This document shows, one piece after another, positions 12,500 to 23,660 of a stretch of DNA of 64,000 bases. The stretch spans positions 62,001 through 126,000 of the forward strand of contig NADL03000525.1 of assembly GCA_002205965.3 (NCBI GenBank), written 5' to 3'. The notes beneath the pieces were generated by a model that was not told where the DNA came from, ran no database searches, and saw only the letters and a list, made by a program, of their open reading frames with translations. The first letter of the stretch is position 1, and each line of letters starts with the position of its first letter. The DNA comes from Kappaphycus alvarezii. Its lineage: Eukaryota > Rhodophyta > Florideophyceae > Gigartinales > Solieriaceae. A program made the position numbers and the translations under genes.

Positions 12500-13924
12500 A
12501 ACTCTGTACCTGACATATCTAGGACCAGATCACTGGAGAGTGTTAAACATATCAGATTAGGTGACCTATTGTCGATTCGACGCAAATACAGGAAGATAGT
12601 AATCAACATACTATGCGCGGGTAACACAGCCACCCGCATAATACACAGTCCGGTCGTCAATTATGCAATACCCTTTTAGGTATCAATTCCTTTCTTGATC
12701 TCCGGTTATCGGGGCAAGGCCTACTTTCTGTTCTAGTATTCCTAGTTGTCGTACTTGGCTAGGTGGCAAATGGTAGAATTTGCTATATTTCAAGGGCCGC
12801 AGGGCATCTACAGATCTGGGCCTGCTAAATTTACTCTATGTAGTTTTTTTCTTTCGTATTTTAGTCAATTCAAAACAAATATAGCGGTCCGGCCGAGTAG
12901 CGACTTGAACCAGCCACCAGTTTCACAAAATTCTATCCAACCGTTCATCTCAAAGCAAACAGCCCCTTTTATCCGGACAGAAAACTTTCAAGTATATGCT
13001 CATGAACACTGCACAAGTTGACTATGTATCAGCATTTGTGCGCTTCTTTTTCAACGCATACCGAAAAGAACCACTACTTTCAGCGGTTATTGTGGATATT
13101 GGTAACGCAATAGGGGTCATACCAAGGACGTAGGGGTATTAGTGGCTGAAAATTGCCATCAGTACCCTAGGTACTATAGTACTGGAAATCACCGCCATTG
13201 TAGCTGTTGTCGTGCAATAGTTTTTATCCAAATCCGTTTTTTCCTACCCCTAGGGGTAGTTTGTCGAACTGGAGAGAAGTCGAGCTTCTGTCGTATTTTT
13301 CCTGTGCCTATAGCTTTCTGAGAGGCTGGTTGGGATGCGCTTTTGAGACTCTTTTCAGGTAGAGAATATTATATTTACTCATTACTTATCATAGTGTGTA
13401 CCGACTGACTGACTGTAGTCAAGAGCCAACTGTAAGGACCACGTTGGCACAACTAGTTTGAGAAAACCCTGTAGGATATTCCGGGCCACAACCGACCAGA
13501 TCTTTAAAATATTAAATCACCCCACATTTACCCCCGTTTGCGAAATAAATGGTAGTGAAAATTTTGGGTGTGGGAGTTCTATCCCCCGTTCCACTTCCCG
13601 AAATACCGTTGGAACGCTATTTTATGTAAGAGGATGCTGCTGATCCAACTGTAAGGTCAATTTACAAAAGTCAATTCGCCCTCCAATACCCGTTGAGGTA
13701 ACTTGTACTGTAAATACTGGCGCATTTTCGAATTAATTTAGTTCGGCACCTGCTGATCCAACACATCAAGGTGTTATTGCATTTTACATGTACGGTATCA
13801 GGCGATATGAATCATCCCGGTCGCAGAGTCGACTTGAGAAGCGCAAGCATGTAAAAGTCGATTCATTTCACTGCTTTCTCGGAATGTACAGTATTGGTTC
13901 CAATACAGCACTATTAAAATAGTG
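12500..13924. other. Non-coding stretch
   Basis: No supported gene. It holds a perfect 16-bp palindrome at 13244-13259 and a neighbouring near-palindrome around 13170-13190 built on TAC/GTA steps. It ends at the target site of the gypsy element. Confidence 0.5.
13244..13259. repeat. Perfect 16-bp palindrome
   Basis: CTACCCCTAGGGGTAG reads the same on both strands. The half-site motif TAGGGGT also occurs as a direct copy upstream (about 13130). It is short enough to arise by chance, but it sits among other small palindromes. Confidence 0.7.
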
Positions 13925-13929
13925 AAATC

Positions 13930-14172
13930 TGATGGGGACGAATTTTTGCATTCTAGGTTGTTTTTAATTATCTTTAAGTACAGTACAGTACAATACTGTA
14001 CTGTACGAGTTATCTTGTATTTATATTTTTAGACTACAGTGCTGAAATTTATTTGCTTTCTAGGAACCGCCGGCCGCCCTTTGGCCACATGCATTTCGGC
14101 GCTTCCCTGTATATGTAGGCTAGGCGTCAGATGCGCGTGAGTAAAGAGAAAACACAACGACCGACACCAACA
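13930..14172 (+). repeat. 5' LTR of the gypsy element
   Basis: 243 bp, TG...CA ends, matching 19747-19993 over its whole length with scattered substitutions and small indels. It contains a perfect hairpin, arms GTACAGTACAGTA (13978-13990) and TACTGTACTGTAC (13994-14006) around CAA. The copy in the 3' LTR is degraded there. Confidence 0.93.
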
Positions 14173-14190
14173 TGGTACTCCTGTGGAGCG
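14173..14190 (+). promoter_or_regulatory. Putative primer-binding site of the gypsy element
   Basis: The sequence right after the 5' LTR begins TGGTACTCCTGTGGAGCG. The TGG start and zero spacing are as expected for pairing with a tRNA 3' CCA end. The donor tRNA cannot be assigned without the host tRNA set. Confidence 0.6.
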
Positions 14191-15168
14191 TCCAACATGG
14201 TACGCTTACGCAGGGCTGAAAACTCCCGGCGCCAGTGCGGCAGTGTTCGACGGCACTAGCGATGTCCGCAGATTCTTCTTTTTCTATGAAAACGTCGTTA
14301 TGGCCTTTAGACCCGATCCGGAGAAAGAACTTACTCTTCTTGGACATCTAGACGGCCCAGCTTTTGATTTCTACTACGAGACATTCGCCTCGAATGGAAA
14401 ACTCGTAGATGAGGCAAAAGACTACTCCTCCGTCAAGCAAAAATTCTTCGAGCATTTCGTCAAGGGAAGATCTCCAAGACGTTATCCGACAAGCTTTAGA
14501 AGTTGGAGTCGATATTGAAGAAATTGCTGGCTCCCTGAAAGAGATGGATCGCCTTTACGAGAAGCCGGATTAGACAACATTGCAGGACTTGGACTTTTAC
14601 GCACCGCCGCCTTTCGTCACGAGGAGCTACAGTTTTCTTAGATTTCCGTGGGCCTTGAGACTACTCAGGCCTCAGACAGGCTCTAAAAGACTTTCAATCG
14701 AATCGCCTCACGTTTATTGGCCCTTTAAGCCGAGTTTCAGACGTCCCGCCCGCCAAGTGGTTAGTTTGTCCAGACAAGAAGGGGTATAACGGTAGAGGAT
14801 CTTCGCCAGCACAACGGGGCAAAAAATGTTCGTCCGTGCTCTTATTGCAACGAAATAGGTCACAACTCCATGAACTGCGAGAAGAACCCCCACCGCAATA
14901 CGCGTTGCTCTTATTGCGGAAAGACCGGTCATTCGGAAGCCACTTGTTGGTCTGCCGCGAATGACAGGTGTTAGGGGGCTCAAGATAAAAAAGAGAAGGA
15001 GGAAGATGGAAAAGAAGTCCAGGTTAATGTAGTCTGTGAAAGCGATTCAGACACCGATTCTGCTATCCAAGAAGTCGCTAATGAAACGAAAAGAACAGCC
15101 GAGGGCGAGGCCTTACCGAAAAAGCGTCGCCGAGGAAAACTACAGAGAGAGATTCCGATATCCGTCTT
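14183..15168 (+). pseudogene. gag: Gypsy gag with two CCHC zinc knuckles, broken
   Basis: The N-terminal part (14183-14515) reads FDGTSDVRRFFFFYENV and LLGHLDGPAFDFYYETF, a gypsy capsid-like region. A frameshift near 14475 moves to a frame with RQALEVGVDIEEIAGSLKEM and FNRIASRLLAL. Two zinc knuckles follow, CSYCNEIGHNSMNC (14837-14878) and CSYCGKTGHSEATC (about 14908-14949), both perfect CX2CX4HX4C. An acidic and lysine-rich tail leads to pol. Gag would package the element RNA in the cytoplasm. At least one frameshift and several stops make it non-functional. Start is uncertain; the ATG at 14183 lies 10 bp after the LTR and overlaps the primer-binding site. Confidence 0.8.
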
Positions 15169-17460
15169 GTGAATAACCTGCAGCAAGTCCGAGCTATTCA
15201 CTCAGTCCATCCGGTAGAAGAATTCCGTAATTTGAACCTCAGGAGGAAGCCCAAGAAGAACAACCGCGCGAAAAAGAACTCGAGCAAGATCAAAAAGTAC
15301 GTTGGCAAATATGACGTCGTGTCGGAACTTGCGAATGTCAACTGCGATCTGACGTTTGGCCAGCTCCTTCTTGGAGATGCAGATGGAGCTACCAAGATAA
15401 TGCGCCGTTTGCTCGGGAAGCAGTCAGTACCCGCGTCGCGGTCGTGTCTAACCCGGAATCTCGCCTATTATGAGTCGTACAACTTCAGTTTATGGCATGA
15501 CGTTTGGGCATTGCTAGACTCTGCGGCAGTACCCAACGTCATGTCTGCCGTCTTGTCTCAACGCTTATATTTATCGCCGAATTTTACGTCAAGGAAGAGA
15601 ACAGTGGCTAAGAAATGGAGAAATTTCATCTTGCGTCGGCTCGTTGCTGAATTTTCCTACTACTTTCGGAGAACAAGGGGTCAAGCTGGACTACCTTGTT
15701 TCGAGAAGTCTCCATTTGACATTATTATTGGACTTCCAGCACTCACATCTATGCGCGCGAGCCTATATTTGGAGCACAGAGTGTGCGCCTGTACACGGGT
15801 CCGAAGAAGTCGTGCTACCGCTCGAACCCGACGCGAAAGCGACCGAGAAGTGGCTCGTCGAAGCCGAAGATATTGGTACTCCCAGCGAAGATTTCACATC
15901 CGATTCGAACGCTGGGCCGGAGTCATCGGATTCATCCGAAGAAGAACTTGTTTTTTCATCCGCGGAGACGTCGCGGAACAAGAAGATGAGAAGCATCCCG
16001 GAGGAGAAGCACCACCGATGAAGAAGAAGAAGTTCTTGGCGCTCTGAGGGCTCGTCTAGCACATCTTCGAGAAGTAGACCAAGCGCGAATAAACGATTCC
16101 CTCCAAAGCAATGGTATAGTCGCCTCGAAGATTGACGAGCTCCGTCCCGCCACAGTTTCATTGGAACACACGTTTTAGCTAAAGGACCAAAATCCAGTTT
16201 ACCACAGAGCTCGTCGCCTGGCTCCGCGTCACAACGATGCGGTCCGAAAAGAAGTTTATAAGATGCTGGAAGCAGGAATTAATACCCTAGAGTCTTCATC
16301 ATGGTCCTCTCCTGTAGTGATCGCCTCCAAGAAGGACTTAAAGCCCAGATTCTGCGTGGACTACCGCAGTTTGAACCGTAAGATGAACGCCGATCGTTGG
16401 CCTCTGCCCAAGATACAAGAAATATTCGATGACCTAAATGGTAGTTCGGTATTCACTACCCTCGATTTGTTCGCAGGATACTGGCAGGTTTGCATGAGCG
16501 AAGATTGTAAGGAGATGGCTACCTTTATTTGCAGTTACTGGTCTTTAAAATTTGAGGTTATGCCCTTTGGTCTCATGAATGCGCCGTAAACTTTTCAGCG
16601 CATGATGGACTATGTTTACGGGACATCCCTTTGCTCGCGCTTATCTGGACGATGTTGTCGTCTTTTCTAACTCCATCGAGGAGCACATTGATCACTTAAA
16701 TAGAATTTTCGACGCTATCGGAAAGGCGGGCTTGAAGCTCAAGATCGATAAGTGTGACTTTGCGAAACCAGCTTTGAAGTTACTGGGACACAAAGTTCCC
16801 AAAAACGGAGTTCACTTCGACGAATAGAAGATTAAGGCCATCAATGAATCACGGGTTCCGAAGGATACGACTGAGTTGCGAGGTTTTCTTGGCCTTGCCG
16901 GTTGTTGCCGCCGTTTTATTCGTGGCTTCGCCGAGAGTTCAGCCGCATTATATTCCTCTACGTCTGCCATAATAAATTCAACTGGATAGAAGAAATGATG
17001 GAGGCATTCGAAACCTTGAAAGAGAAGCTCACCACTCCACCGGTTCTGACATTTCCAGACTTCGATTCCCCATTGAAAGCGGAAACTGATGCTTCAAGCG
17101 TCGCAGTAGGGGTAGTCCTCGCCCAGAAAAAGGAAGACGGGAAATGCACCCCTTGCAGTATGCTAGCCGCACTATGAATTCGGCTGAGAAGAACTATTCC
17201 GCATCTGAGAGGGAAGCTCTGGCAGAAATTTTCGCTTTGCGGAAGTTTCGGGTATACCTGTTGTCTACAAAGCCATTCAGGTTGGCTACCGATCATCAAG
17301 CCCTCCGCTAAGCTTTTAAGAAGAACGAAATACATGGAAAGTTGGCGTGGTGGATGCACTTTCTTGCGGAGTACGAGTTCGAAGTAGAGTATAGGCCGGG
17401 CGCAAATAACGGCGCCGCGGACTACCTATCGCGGGCCGTCCCTGGTTCCTCACCACCCAC
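15169..17460 (+). pseudogene. pol: Gypsy pol: protease, reverse transcriptase and RNase H, broken
   Basis: YDVVSELANVNCDLTFGQLL (about 15310-15370) is the pre-protease block common to many gypsy elements. The protease reads WALLDSAAVPNVMS (about 15507-15550), so the active-site DSGA is DSAA, and DIIIGLPAL (about 15718-15744) is the flap-distal motif. RT: WSSPVVIASKKD, FCVDYRSLN, TLDLFAGYWQV, PFGLMNAP then a TAA stop, TFQRMMDY, and YLDD at 16642-16653 in another frame. RNase H: TDASSVAVGVVLAQKK (about 17085-17130), SAEKNYSASEREALAE, LATDHQALR, and YRPGANNGAADYLSR (about 17390-17435). Several stops and frameshifts interrupt the frame, so no polyprotein can be made. Domain order places it before integrase, as in Ty3/gypsy. 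Confidence 0.9.
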
Positions 17461-17519
17461 AGGGGTCGACGAAGGAGATTTGGTCGCAACAGTTGGTTCA
17501 ATCTCTGTCGCGGAGGGCG

Positions 17520-18775
17520 TTCATTGGAATCCCAGCTTATCGATGTCGCTAGTCATCTGCAGAAGTTTGAGATCGAAGAAGAAGACGAAACCAAGAGGCG
17601 TGCAGTCAAACGTATGGCGAAGCGTTTCATGGTTTGGGAGGGGAAACTACTACGACGTACGAATATGGGACTCAAGACTGTCCCTTTCCTTGAGGGTAGC
17701 ACGTCGATACTCCACAGCTTCCACGACGATATTGAACACTGGGACACTGAAACAACGAAACAGTTCATCTCTGACCGCTACTGGTGGCCGTATATGCATA
17801 GGGACATCCAAAACTACGTTAAAAGTTGTGAGGGATGTCAGAAGACCAAACAGATCCCTTACCGTAAAAGCCTGAAATTACCACTCTCAAACATATTCGA
17901 GACTTATTCGATCGATTTCGCCGGGCCGCTCCGAAGTCGAAGGGCGGGAAGAAGTTTTCGCTCATTGCGGTAGAGCATTTAACGGTTGGCGAACCGCTTT
18001 GGCCACAGGAGATTCGTCAGCCAGGACTGTTACTCAGTTTATGGAGAAGGAAATTTTGTTCCATTTTGGTCCCCCAAAGACCATTGTATGCGACAATGCT
18101 GGATGCTTCACTGCTGTTTCTCAAATCTCCTTTTTGGAGAAATACAGAATGTCTTGGACCACTGTTCTGGCCTACTCCCCCATGTCGAATGGTAGGGTCG
18201 AGGGATGGTACGCACCATCAAGACTGCCGTCAAGAAGATGGTTCTAGGTCAGGGAATGTATTGGGAGGAGAGCTTGCCGAACGTTTTGTATGGATACAAT
18301 CCCCGTCGTCTCGCCTCCGGAGCGTTCGAGTTGATGTACTGAGTTGTGCCGCACATGGAATCATCAGATGCGATAGCTCTAATTTACAACGCCTCGGAGA
18401 GCCATCGACGATTGGAGTTGTTAGCAAACGTGGCACTACGAGCACGAAGAAGGGATGAACAAGAGCTTTTATTGAGAAACAAAGCTTTCGCGGAACCTGT
18501 AGGGTTCAACGTAGGCGACTGGTCCTCGTAGCACATGGGACGGCCTTGCCGACAACAGTTAAATGGTCATCTTTCAAATCAAGATACTTTGGGCCGTGCC
18601 AGATATGGAAAGGGGATCACCCGAGGTATTGACTGACCTCGTATGGTGGACGTCACTCCCGATGTGGTATCTACGGAAGTCGTTTGGTTCCTTTTGTAGT
18701 CCGCCCCAGAAACCTGCAAAATTAGTGCCCTCCATTCTCGACGAACATAGTGGTCTAAAAGTGACCCTTTAGCAG
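17520..18775 (+). pseudogene. int: Gypsy integrase and C-terminal tail, broken
   Basis: The zinc-binding HHCC region is clear: HSFHDDIEH, then RYWWPYMHRDIQNYVKSCEGCQ (about 17712-17845), giving H-x3-4-H and C-x2-C. The catalytic core starts with SIDFAGPLRS (about 17910-17940, first Asp) and continues in another frame with GPPKTIVCDNAGCFTAVS (second Asp, about 18070-18125) and YSPMSNGRVEG (glutamate region, about 18172-18205). Later blocks LIYNASESHRRLELL and GFNVGDW (about 18380-18525) look like the C-terminal DNA-binding part. Frame changes at about 17940 and 18240 break it. No chromodomain was recognised. Confidence 0.85.
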
Positions 18776-19746
18776 AACTTTTCTTCTGTCTGTTTGAATA
18801 TGTCTTTTTCTCGTTGAGTAACACATTTGTTTTGTTGATTTCAGACACATGTCTACAAGATCTTAATTGGTCACTTTCTCATTTTTGATGGATAATCTTC
18901 TACAAAGTATCAAGGCCGCCCGAAATAACTACAAGAAATGAGCATGACGTAGAAGGCAATCGATTGGTGGAAAATGCTGAATCACCGTAAACCCTACCGC
19001 TTAGCCCTACTGCTTGAAGCTACTCACATGACTCGTCACCTTCGATTGCGCTCCACCGCAGCCACGATATGCCCTTGTGTTCGGAAATAACTTGGACTAA
19101 ACTTCAGCGTCCATTTCCCTCACATTCTCTCCGATCTTCTCCAGCGATGCTTTGCATTAGTTCTGTGCTCAACCTAGCCAACTGCTTCGTCCGCGCCATT
19201 GTGTTGTTTGTGTACAACTAAGGATTAGCTTCCACGAGTATACGGGCAGTCTGAAACTGCACCTCCGTACTTCTCAGCTTCTACGTAACCGTAGTTGCCA
19301 CCGCAATGCTGAGGAGAATAAGATGACGAGGAGAGGAACTAGCCAACAAGGCTCTCGAGAAAAGAAGGCGCACTAGCCGAACAGGCGTACAAACTTGCAC
19401 GAGATGCAAGGCACACAAGCCCAAATGGTACACGAAACACGAGGCGCACAAGCCGAGGAGCCGCACAAGCCGGAGGAGCCGCACAAGCCGAGGAGCCGCA
19501 CAAGCCGAGGAGCCGCACAAGCCGAGGAGCCGCACAAGCCGAGGAGCCGCACAAGCCGAGGAGCCGTACAAGCCGGGGAAGCGCACAAGCAGAGGAAGGC
19601 ACACAGGAACACAAGCCGGTAACAAGGCCGGGGAAGCAGGAGTGGTGGTGTCGAGGCTCGGGTTGGAAGGGCTGGCTGGCTGTTATTTGAAATACTGAAA
19701 CGTACAGTACAGTATGCGGCCCCGTGGTCCGTTTTGGGCGGGGTGG
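18776..19746. other. 3' non-coding part of the gypsy element
   Basis: There is no coding trace between the end of integrase and the 3' LTR. The segment holds the 17-bp minisatellite (19440-19590), a GTACAGTACAGTA motif near 19703, and the terminal purine-rich tract GGGCGGGGTGG at 19736-19746, the likely plus-strand primer next to the LTR. Confidence 0.6.
19440..19590. repeat. 17-bp minisatellite, about 8-9 units
   Basis: The unit is CGAGGAGCCGCACAAGC, repeated almost perfectly with CACAAGC recurring every 17 bp (one unit is 18 bp), then degrading on both flanks. Because 17 is not a multiple of 3, all reading frames through it look like repetitive proteins; none is likely real. It lies inside the gypsy element, between integrase and the 3' LTR. 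Confidence 0.92.
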
Positions 19747-19993
19747 TGATGGAGACGAATGTTGCATTCTAGGTTGTTTTTAATTATCTTTAAGTACAGT
19801 ACAGGACATTACTGTACTGTACAGTACGAGTTCTACTGTATTTATATTATTAGACTACAGTGCTGAAATTTATTTGTTTTCTAGGAACCGCCGGCCGCCC
19901 TTTGGCCACATGCATTTCGGCGCTTTCCCATATGTGTAGGCGAAGCGTCAGATGGGCGCGAGTAAACAGACAACACAACGACCGATACCAACA
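19747..19993 (+). repeat. 3' LTR of the gypsy element
   Basis: 247 bp, TG...CA, paired with 13930-14172. It is preceded by a purine-rich tract and followed by the TSD copy AAATC. Differences from the 5' copy include the eroded AGTAC hairpin and several single-base changes. Confidence 0.93.
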
Positions 19994-20010
19994 AAATCCT
20001 GGTCCGACTG
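19994..20010. other. Remnant of the empty target site between two insertions
   Basis: AAATC (19994-19998) is the right TSD of the gypsy element. CTGGTCC (19999-20005) is the only original sequence left between the two insertions. GACTG (20006-20010) is the left TSD of the copia array; its right copy is 41697-41701. Pre-insertion sequence therefore ran from 13929 through these 12 bases to 41702. Confidence 0.92.
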
Positions 20011-20426
20011 TGTCGTTGAAATCGGTTGATTTAGAACACTCTATCAGGATGCTTATCCTGACACTCCAGAGAGTGACGAGTATTGTTAGATGAAGGCAAC
20101 GGCACAAGTACTCCAAGAGTCCTGCCAGATTGGAGCGTAACCCCGTTCTGTTGCAAAAGTAAAACCTTACCCTTTTACTCAATTGAAGACCTAGAGAATA
20201 GACAGCCTAAGTATTCAATGCGGCGGCAATGCGGCGAGAGTTAGTCTGATGGTGGGCAGTCAGTTGCATTCTGACTGTCGGTCTATAATTCCAATTGAGT
20301 ACGTATGGGAAAGCGACGACCTTTCACGGAAAGAAGGCCATGTATACAGTAAATATTAGTGTCAACATATGACGAAGAAGAATCTTACAGTATGGACATT
20401 ACAGTTGACTTCCAGTTGCTTTCACA
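20011..20426 (-). repeat. LTR1, 3' LTR of unit A (left end of array)
   Basis: 416 bp, TGTCGTTG... to ...TTTCACA on the + strand. It differs from LTR5 by one missing A in an A run (CCAAGAG for CCAAAGAG, about 20116). The left flank is the TSD GACTG. Confidence 0.95.
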
Positions 20427-20436
20427 CTCCGCCCAA

Positions 20437-23400
20437 TCAGGACGTGAAAGTCGTGGCAGTACGATCAGGATGAGAATCCAATTCTTCAATGCGCGGGGTA
20501 CGCACAACCCACTGCTCAACGGTTCCTGACCAGCGACCAGTGTCCAGCAGCTCCTCCAGCGCAATACATCGGTTACGCTTTGTAAGACCATCGGCCGGGT
20601 TAACGTCGGTACGGATCCAACCAACGTTGCTAATTTCTTGTGCGGCGTAAGCTTCCCTAGCAGCACGAATGTCAATCATCAACCGTTTTTCAGTTGTCGT
20701 TGTGTTCTGACGATTATCTTGAAAAGAGCTTCCGAATCAGTCAACATGTTGAGCGGAATCCGTTGAGAGGTGATACTCTCCAGATCGTGGCGCAAGAGGT
20801 ACGAATAATCAAATCCATCCGCGAAAGAGTACATCTCGGCTCCCATGCTTGATCTGACCACCCTTTTCGATTGTAACTAGAGAAGTGCATAATGTTGTAT
20901 CGGTCAGTGTCATCAGTCAGGGTGATCAGGTATCCAAGTTGGGAAGAGTCATCGGGTTGTTAGCAAATGAAGCATCTACAAAGGCAACAACCTTCAGCTT
21001 ATCGCGATGGAGACGGTGTTGGCGAATACCTCGATTGGGAGTCGCGTGAATGCGACGAATAATCGAATTGAGGTCGAGAACATCCTGACGACGCCATGAT
21101 GTCACCGTGACTTGTGCGGCGAAATTAACAGCAGAAGCGATGTCGGGTCTGGTATGCGTTAACCACGCTATTTCATGGCGCTTAGATCGAAACTCGGTGA
21201 AGCTGCAATCTTTGGGAAAACTGTAATTTTGCCGGCATAAGTGGATTGATGCAAGAGGTAGCCATCCTCAAAAGGCTCGATTTCAATTCCTGCAAACGTG
21301 AAAGAGTCATACACCCGTGGTTTCGACTCAAATCGGCGTTCCGTGAGCGTGCTGTCCGACCGAAAAACGTTCAGTACCAGCGCTGAGAGAATCATCAACA
21401 TAGGCTCCAACCAGTCCTACAAGCTCGTCGTGAACGTGTTTGACAAAAAAGGATAATCACCAGTAGATGGCTTCATCATCAGATCATGCGTGAGGTGGCG
21501 GAGAATGTCTGGTGCCAGTAATCCCCGGAGTCAGCCAAGCCATATAAAGGCTTCAGAAGCTTGAGAAGCTGGTCTTTGTTCAGACGAAACTCCTTAGTCG
21601 GTCGCGACATAAACGTCGCGCATCAGTCGTTGAGAGGATTGCAGTATGCCTGCGACACGTCCTGAGACCAAATACGAAATCCGAACACGGCGGCAAGCGC
21701 GATCAGAGTGCGGATAGAGCTTTGGCTATTGTGTACTAACATGTTCTTCTCAGCGTCAGTATGCCCTTGCACGACGAAACGTGCTTTGTACACCTCATTG
21801 CCAGTTCCAACATGCTTTATCGACAATACGAATCTCCCACCGAGGACGTTACCAGCAGGAGGGACGTCCTCTCGACATACGACTTCAAACACACCGCGGT
21901 CCATAAGGCCCTGTAATTCCTTCTGTATCGCATCAGAAAAGGATGCAGAATGACATCTAGGATCGCCAGGGTTGAGGACTTCTGTGATAAAGATCCCATG
22001 TACTGCAGGAGTCTGGAACTGGCTAGTAGCAGCAAGCAGCCGCTGGAGGTCCTTATCACCCCGTTCATGCGGGTCGGGCAGTATGTGAGAGATATTGTAA
22101 TCAGCGACTTTGTCAGGTCTTAGGACTGAGACCATTTTGCCCAATCTTAGTGACACGATATGGGCCGACGTAGCGCCCAGCGCGACGGCCGCCGCCAGAG
22201 GATTCCTCCTTGTAAACCAACACGTTGTCGCCTGGTTGTATATCATAGTGGGTAGCGGGAGGTAGTTTAGATTTGAGTGCACGCTGCACTCGCAACTCAG
22301 CAGTGATTGTCGCCATCTCACGGCGAGCCAAAGCGAGAGCCTTCATACGCGCCTTTTGCTGCGGCACGTCTGATGAGCGAACCGGGAAGGATGGGAACAT
22401 GCCATAAACAAGGTAAGTAGGGACGAGACCCTCGGGACCCATCGTATCATTGATCCCTTTGACCGCACACCGTAGGGCTACAGCGTCACGCATGTCAGGT
22501 AAGGATGTTTTGATGACTTGGTAGACACGACGGAGTGGGGCGTGATACCGTTCACCAACCCCAATGGCGTTGTGGGCCTCAACCCCAGCCAATTGCAGTT
22601 CAATACCATGTAATGATGTTAGCTCCTTCCATTTGGCAGAGGTAAACACAGAGCCCTGGTCCGTCTTGAGTTTGTTCGGATAACCGACGTACACTGATGC
22701 CCATGCAAGGATAAATGCGTCCCATATGGCCTCCGTGGACTGATTCTCCAGGAAAACGGCATTCTGGTAGTGTGTGCCAACGTCCACAACATGGAGAGCC
22801 GGACGATTACCAAGCCAAAAGACGTCTACGGCCACTTCGTGATTGAAGAGGATTTTGTCAGGCGGCATAGATACACGGAAACGGTATGGGCCCGTGGAAT
22901 GCGTCTGGCAGCCACGACATTGAGCACTAATCTTCTCGAGAAGACGGAGGGTATCGGGAGTAGTATCCGAGGGTCTAGCACGCTTCAGGAGTTTGTACAA
23001 TTTCCGGGAGGAAGGGTGGAAAAAGTGAAGGTGAAGCTTTCGCAATTCCGATGATGTGAAGAGGACTGCAGAGTTATCAAGTTCGACGAACATGTGACCC
23101 AGCTTACGGACAATAGGCAGCGTCCAGCCACCCGATTTGCAGAGCAAGACGTTGTCGACATTGTCGGCAACAAGCTGAGCCTTGTCCATGAGGTCCAAAC
23201 CTAATAAAAGTGGAATGTCGGCACCCACAACATCAATATGTATAGGAAGGAAGCCACCGGAGGGAATTGGAATCCTGAATTGCATAGTACCCAGGCTGTT
23301 CCTGTATCCATCCCCGAACTTGAATGTACGATGGGAGGTAGTCAAGCGAAATTTGATTCCCAGAGCACGAGCATAGGCTCGCGCCTGCCGTAGGCCACAA

Positions 23401-23660
23401 ACTGAACGTTGTGCCCCGCCATCAAGGCACATGCCAACAAAAGTCCTGTCATCGTAACGACGAACAGCATTCGTAGCCTTGACATGTAGTGCTTCATAAA
23501 CAATCCGTTGAGTAAAGCGTGGTACTATACGTTTATGTGCAATCCGACGACCTTGGACGCGGAGAGCTGGGAATGCGACTGCAGAGAAGCGTCTGTCGGG
23601 CGGTTTCTTAGGCCTAATGAACGAAGTTGGACGGCCATTGCAACTTCGACTTAAAAAACT
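20437..23660 (-). pseudogene. pol: Unit A pol, frameshifted
   Basis: This region corresponds to the unit D pol described at 36379-39620 and has the same domains: protease with CLDGGAQRSV, integrase with KTDQGSVFTS, RT with an intact YVDD codon run (21391-21402), and RNase H ending ...TFTS then TGA. Small indels relative to unit D break the frame at several places, including about 21495 (a missing base shared with B and C), about 21210-21225, about 20708 (TTCTGACG for TTCTTGACG) and about 22140. A 12-bp stretch (ACTGGTG-containing, about 21725) is also missing, removing a few residues of RT. It cannot give full Pol as read. Some indels may be consensus errors, because they are almost all one base in homopolymers. 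Confidence 0.85.

Larger units (their letters stand above)
13925..19998 (+). mobile_element. Ty3/gypsy LTR retrotransposon, degenerate, with target duplication
   Basis: Two long direct repeats (13930-14172 and 19747-19993), each starting TGATGG and ending CCAACA, bound a pol in the order protease, RT, RNase H, integrase, which defines Ty3/gypsy. The 5 bp outside the repeats are identical, AAATC at 13925-13929 and 19994-19998, as expected for one integration. A primer-binding-like TGG starts directly after the 5' LTR and a purine-rich tract abuts the 3' LTR. LTRs differ at many places and pol is full of stops, so the insertion is old and inactive. The about 970 bp between pol and the 3' LTR is non-coding and holds a 17-bp minisatellite. 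The copia array lies 12 bp beyond its right TSD. Confidence 0.93.

Noticed and set aside
19440-19590. CRISPR-like regular repeat
   Set aside because: Units are contiguous without spacers and lie inside a eukaryotic LTR element.
19281-19767. Open frames on both strands rich in Ala, Cys, Arg repeats
   Set aside because: They are translations of the 17-bp minisatellite, which is open in several frames by base composition; no start, domain or codon pattern supports a gene.
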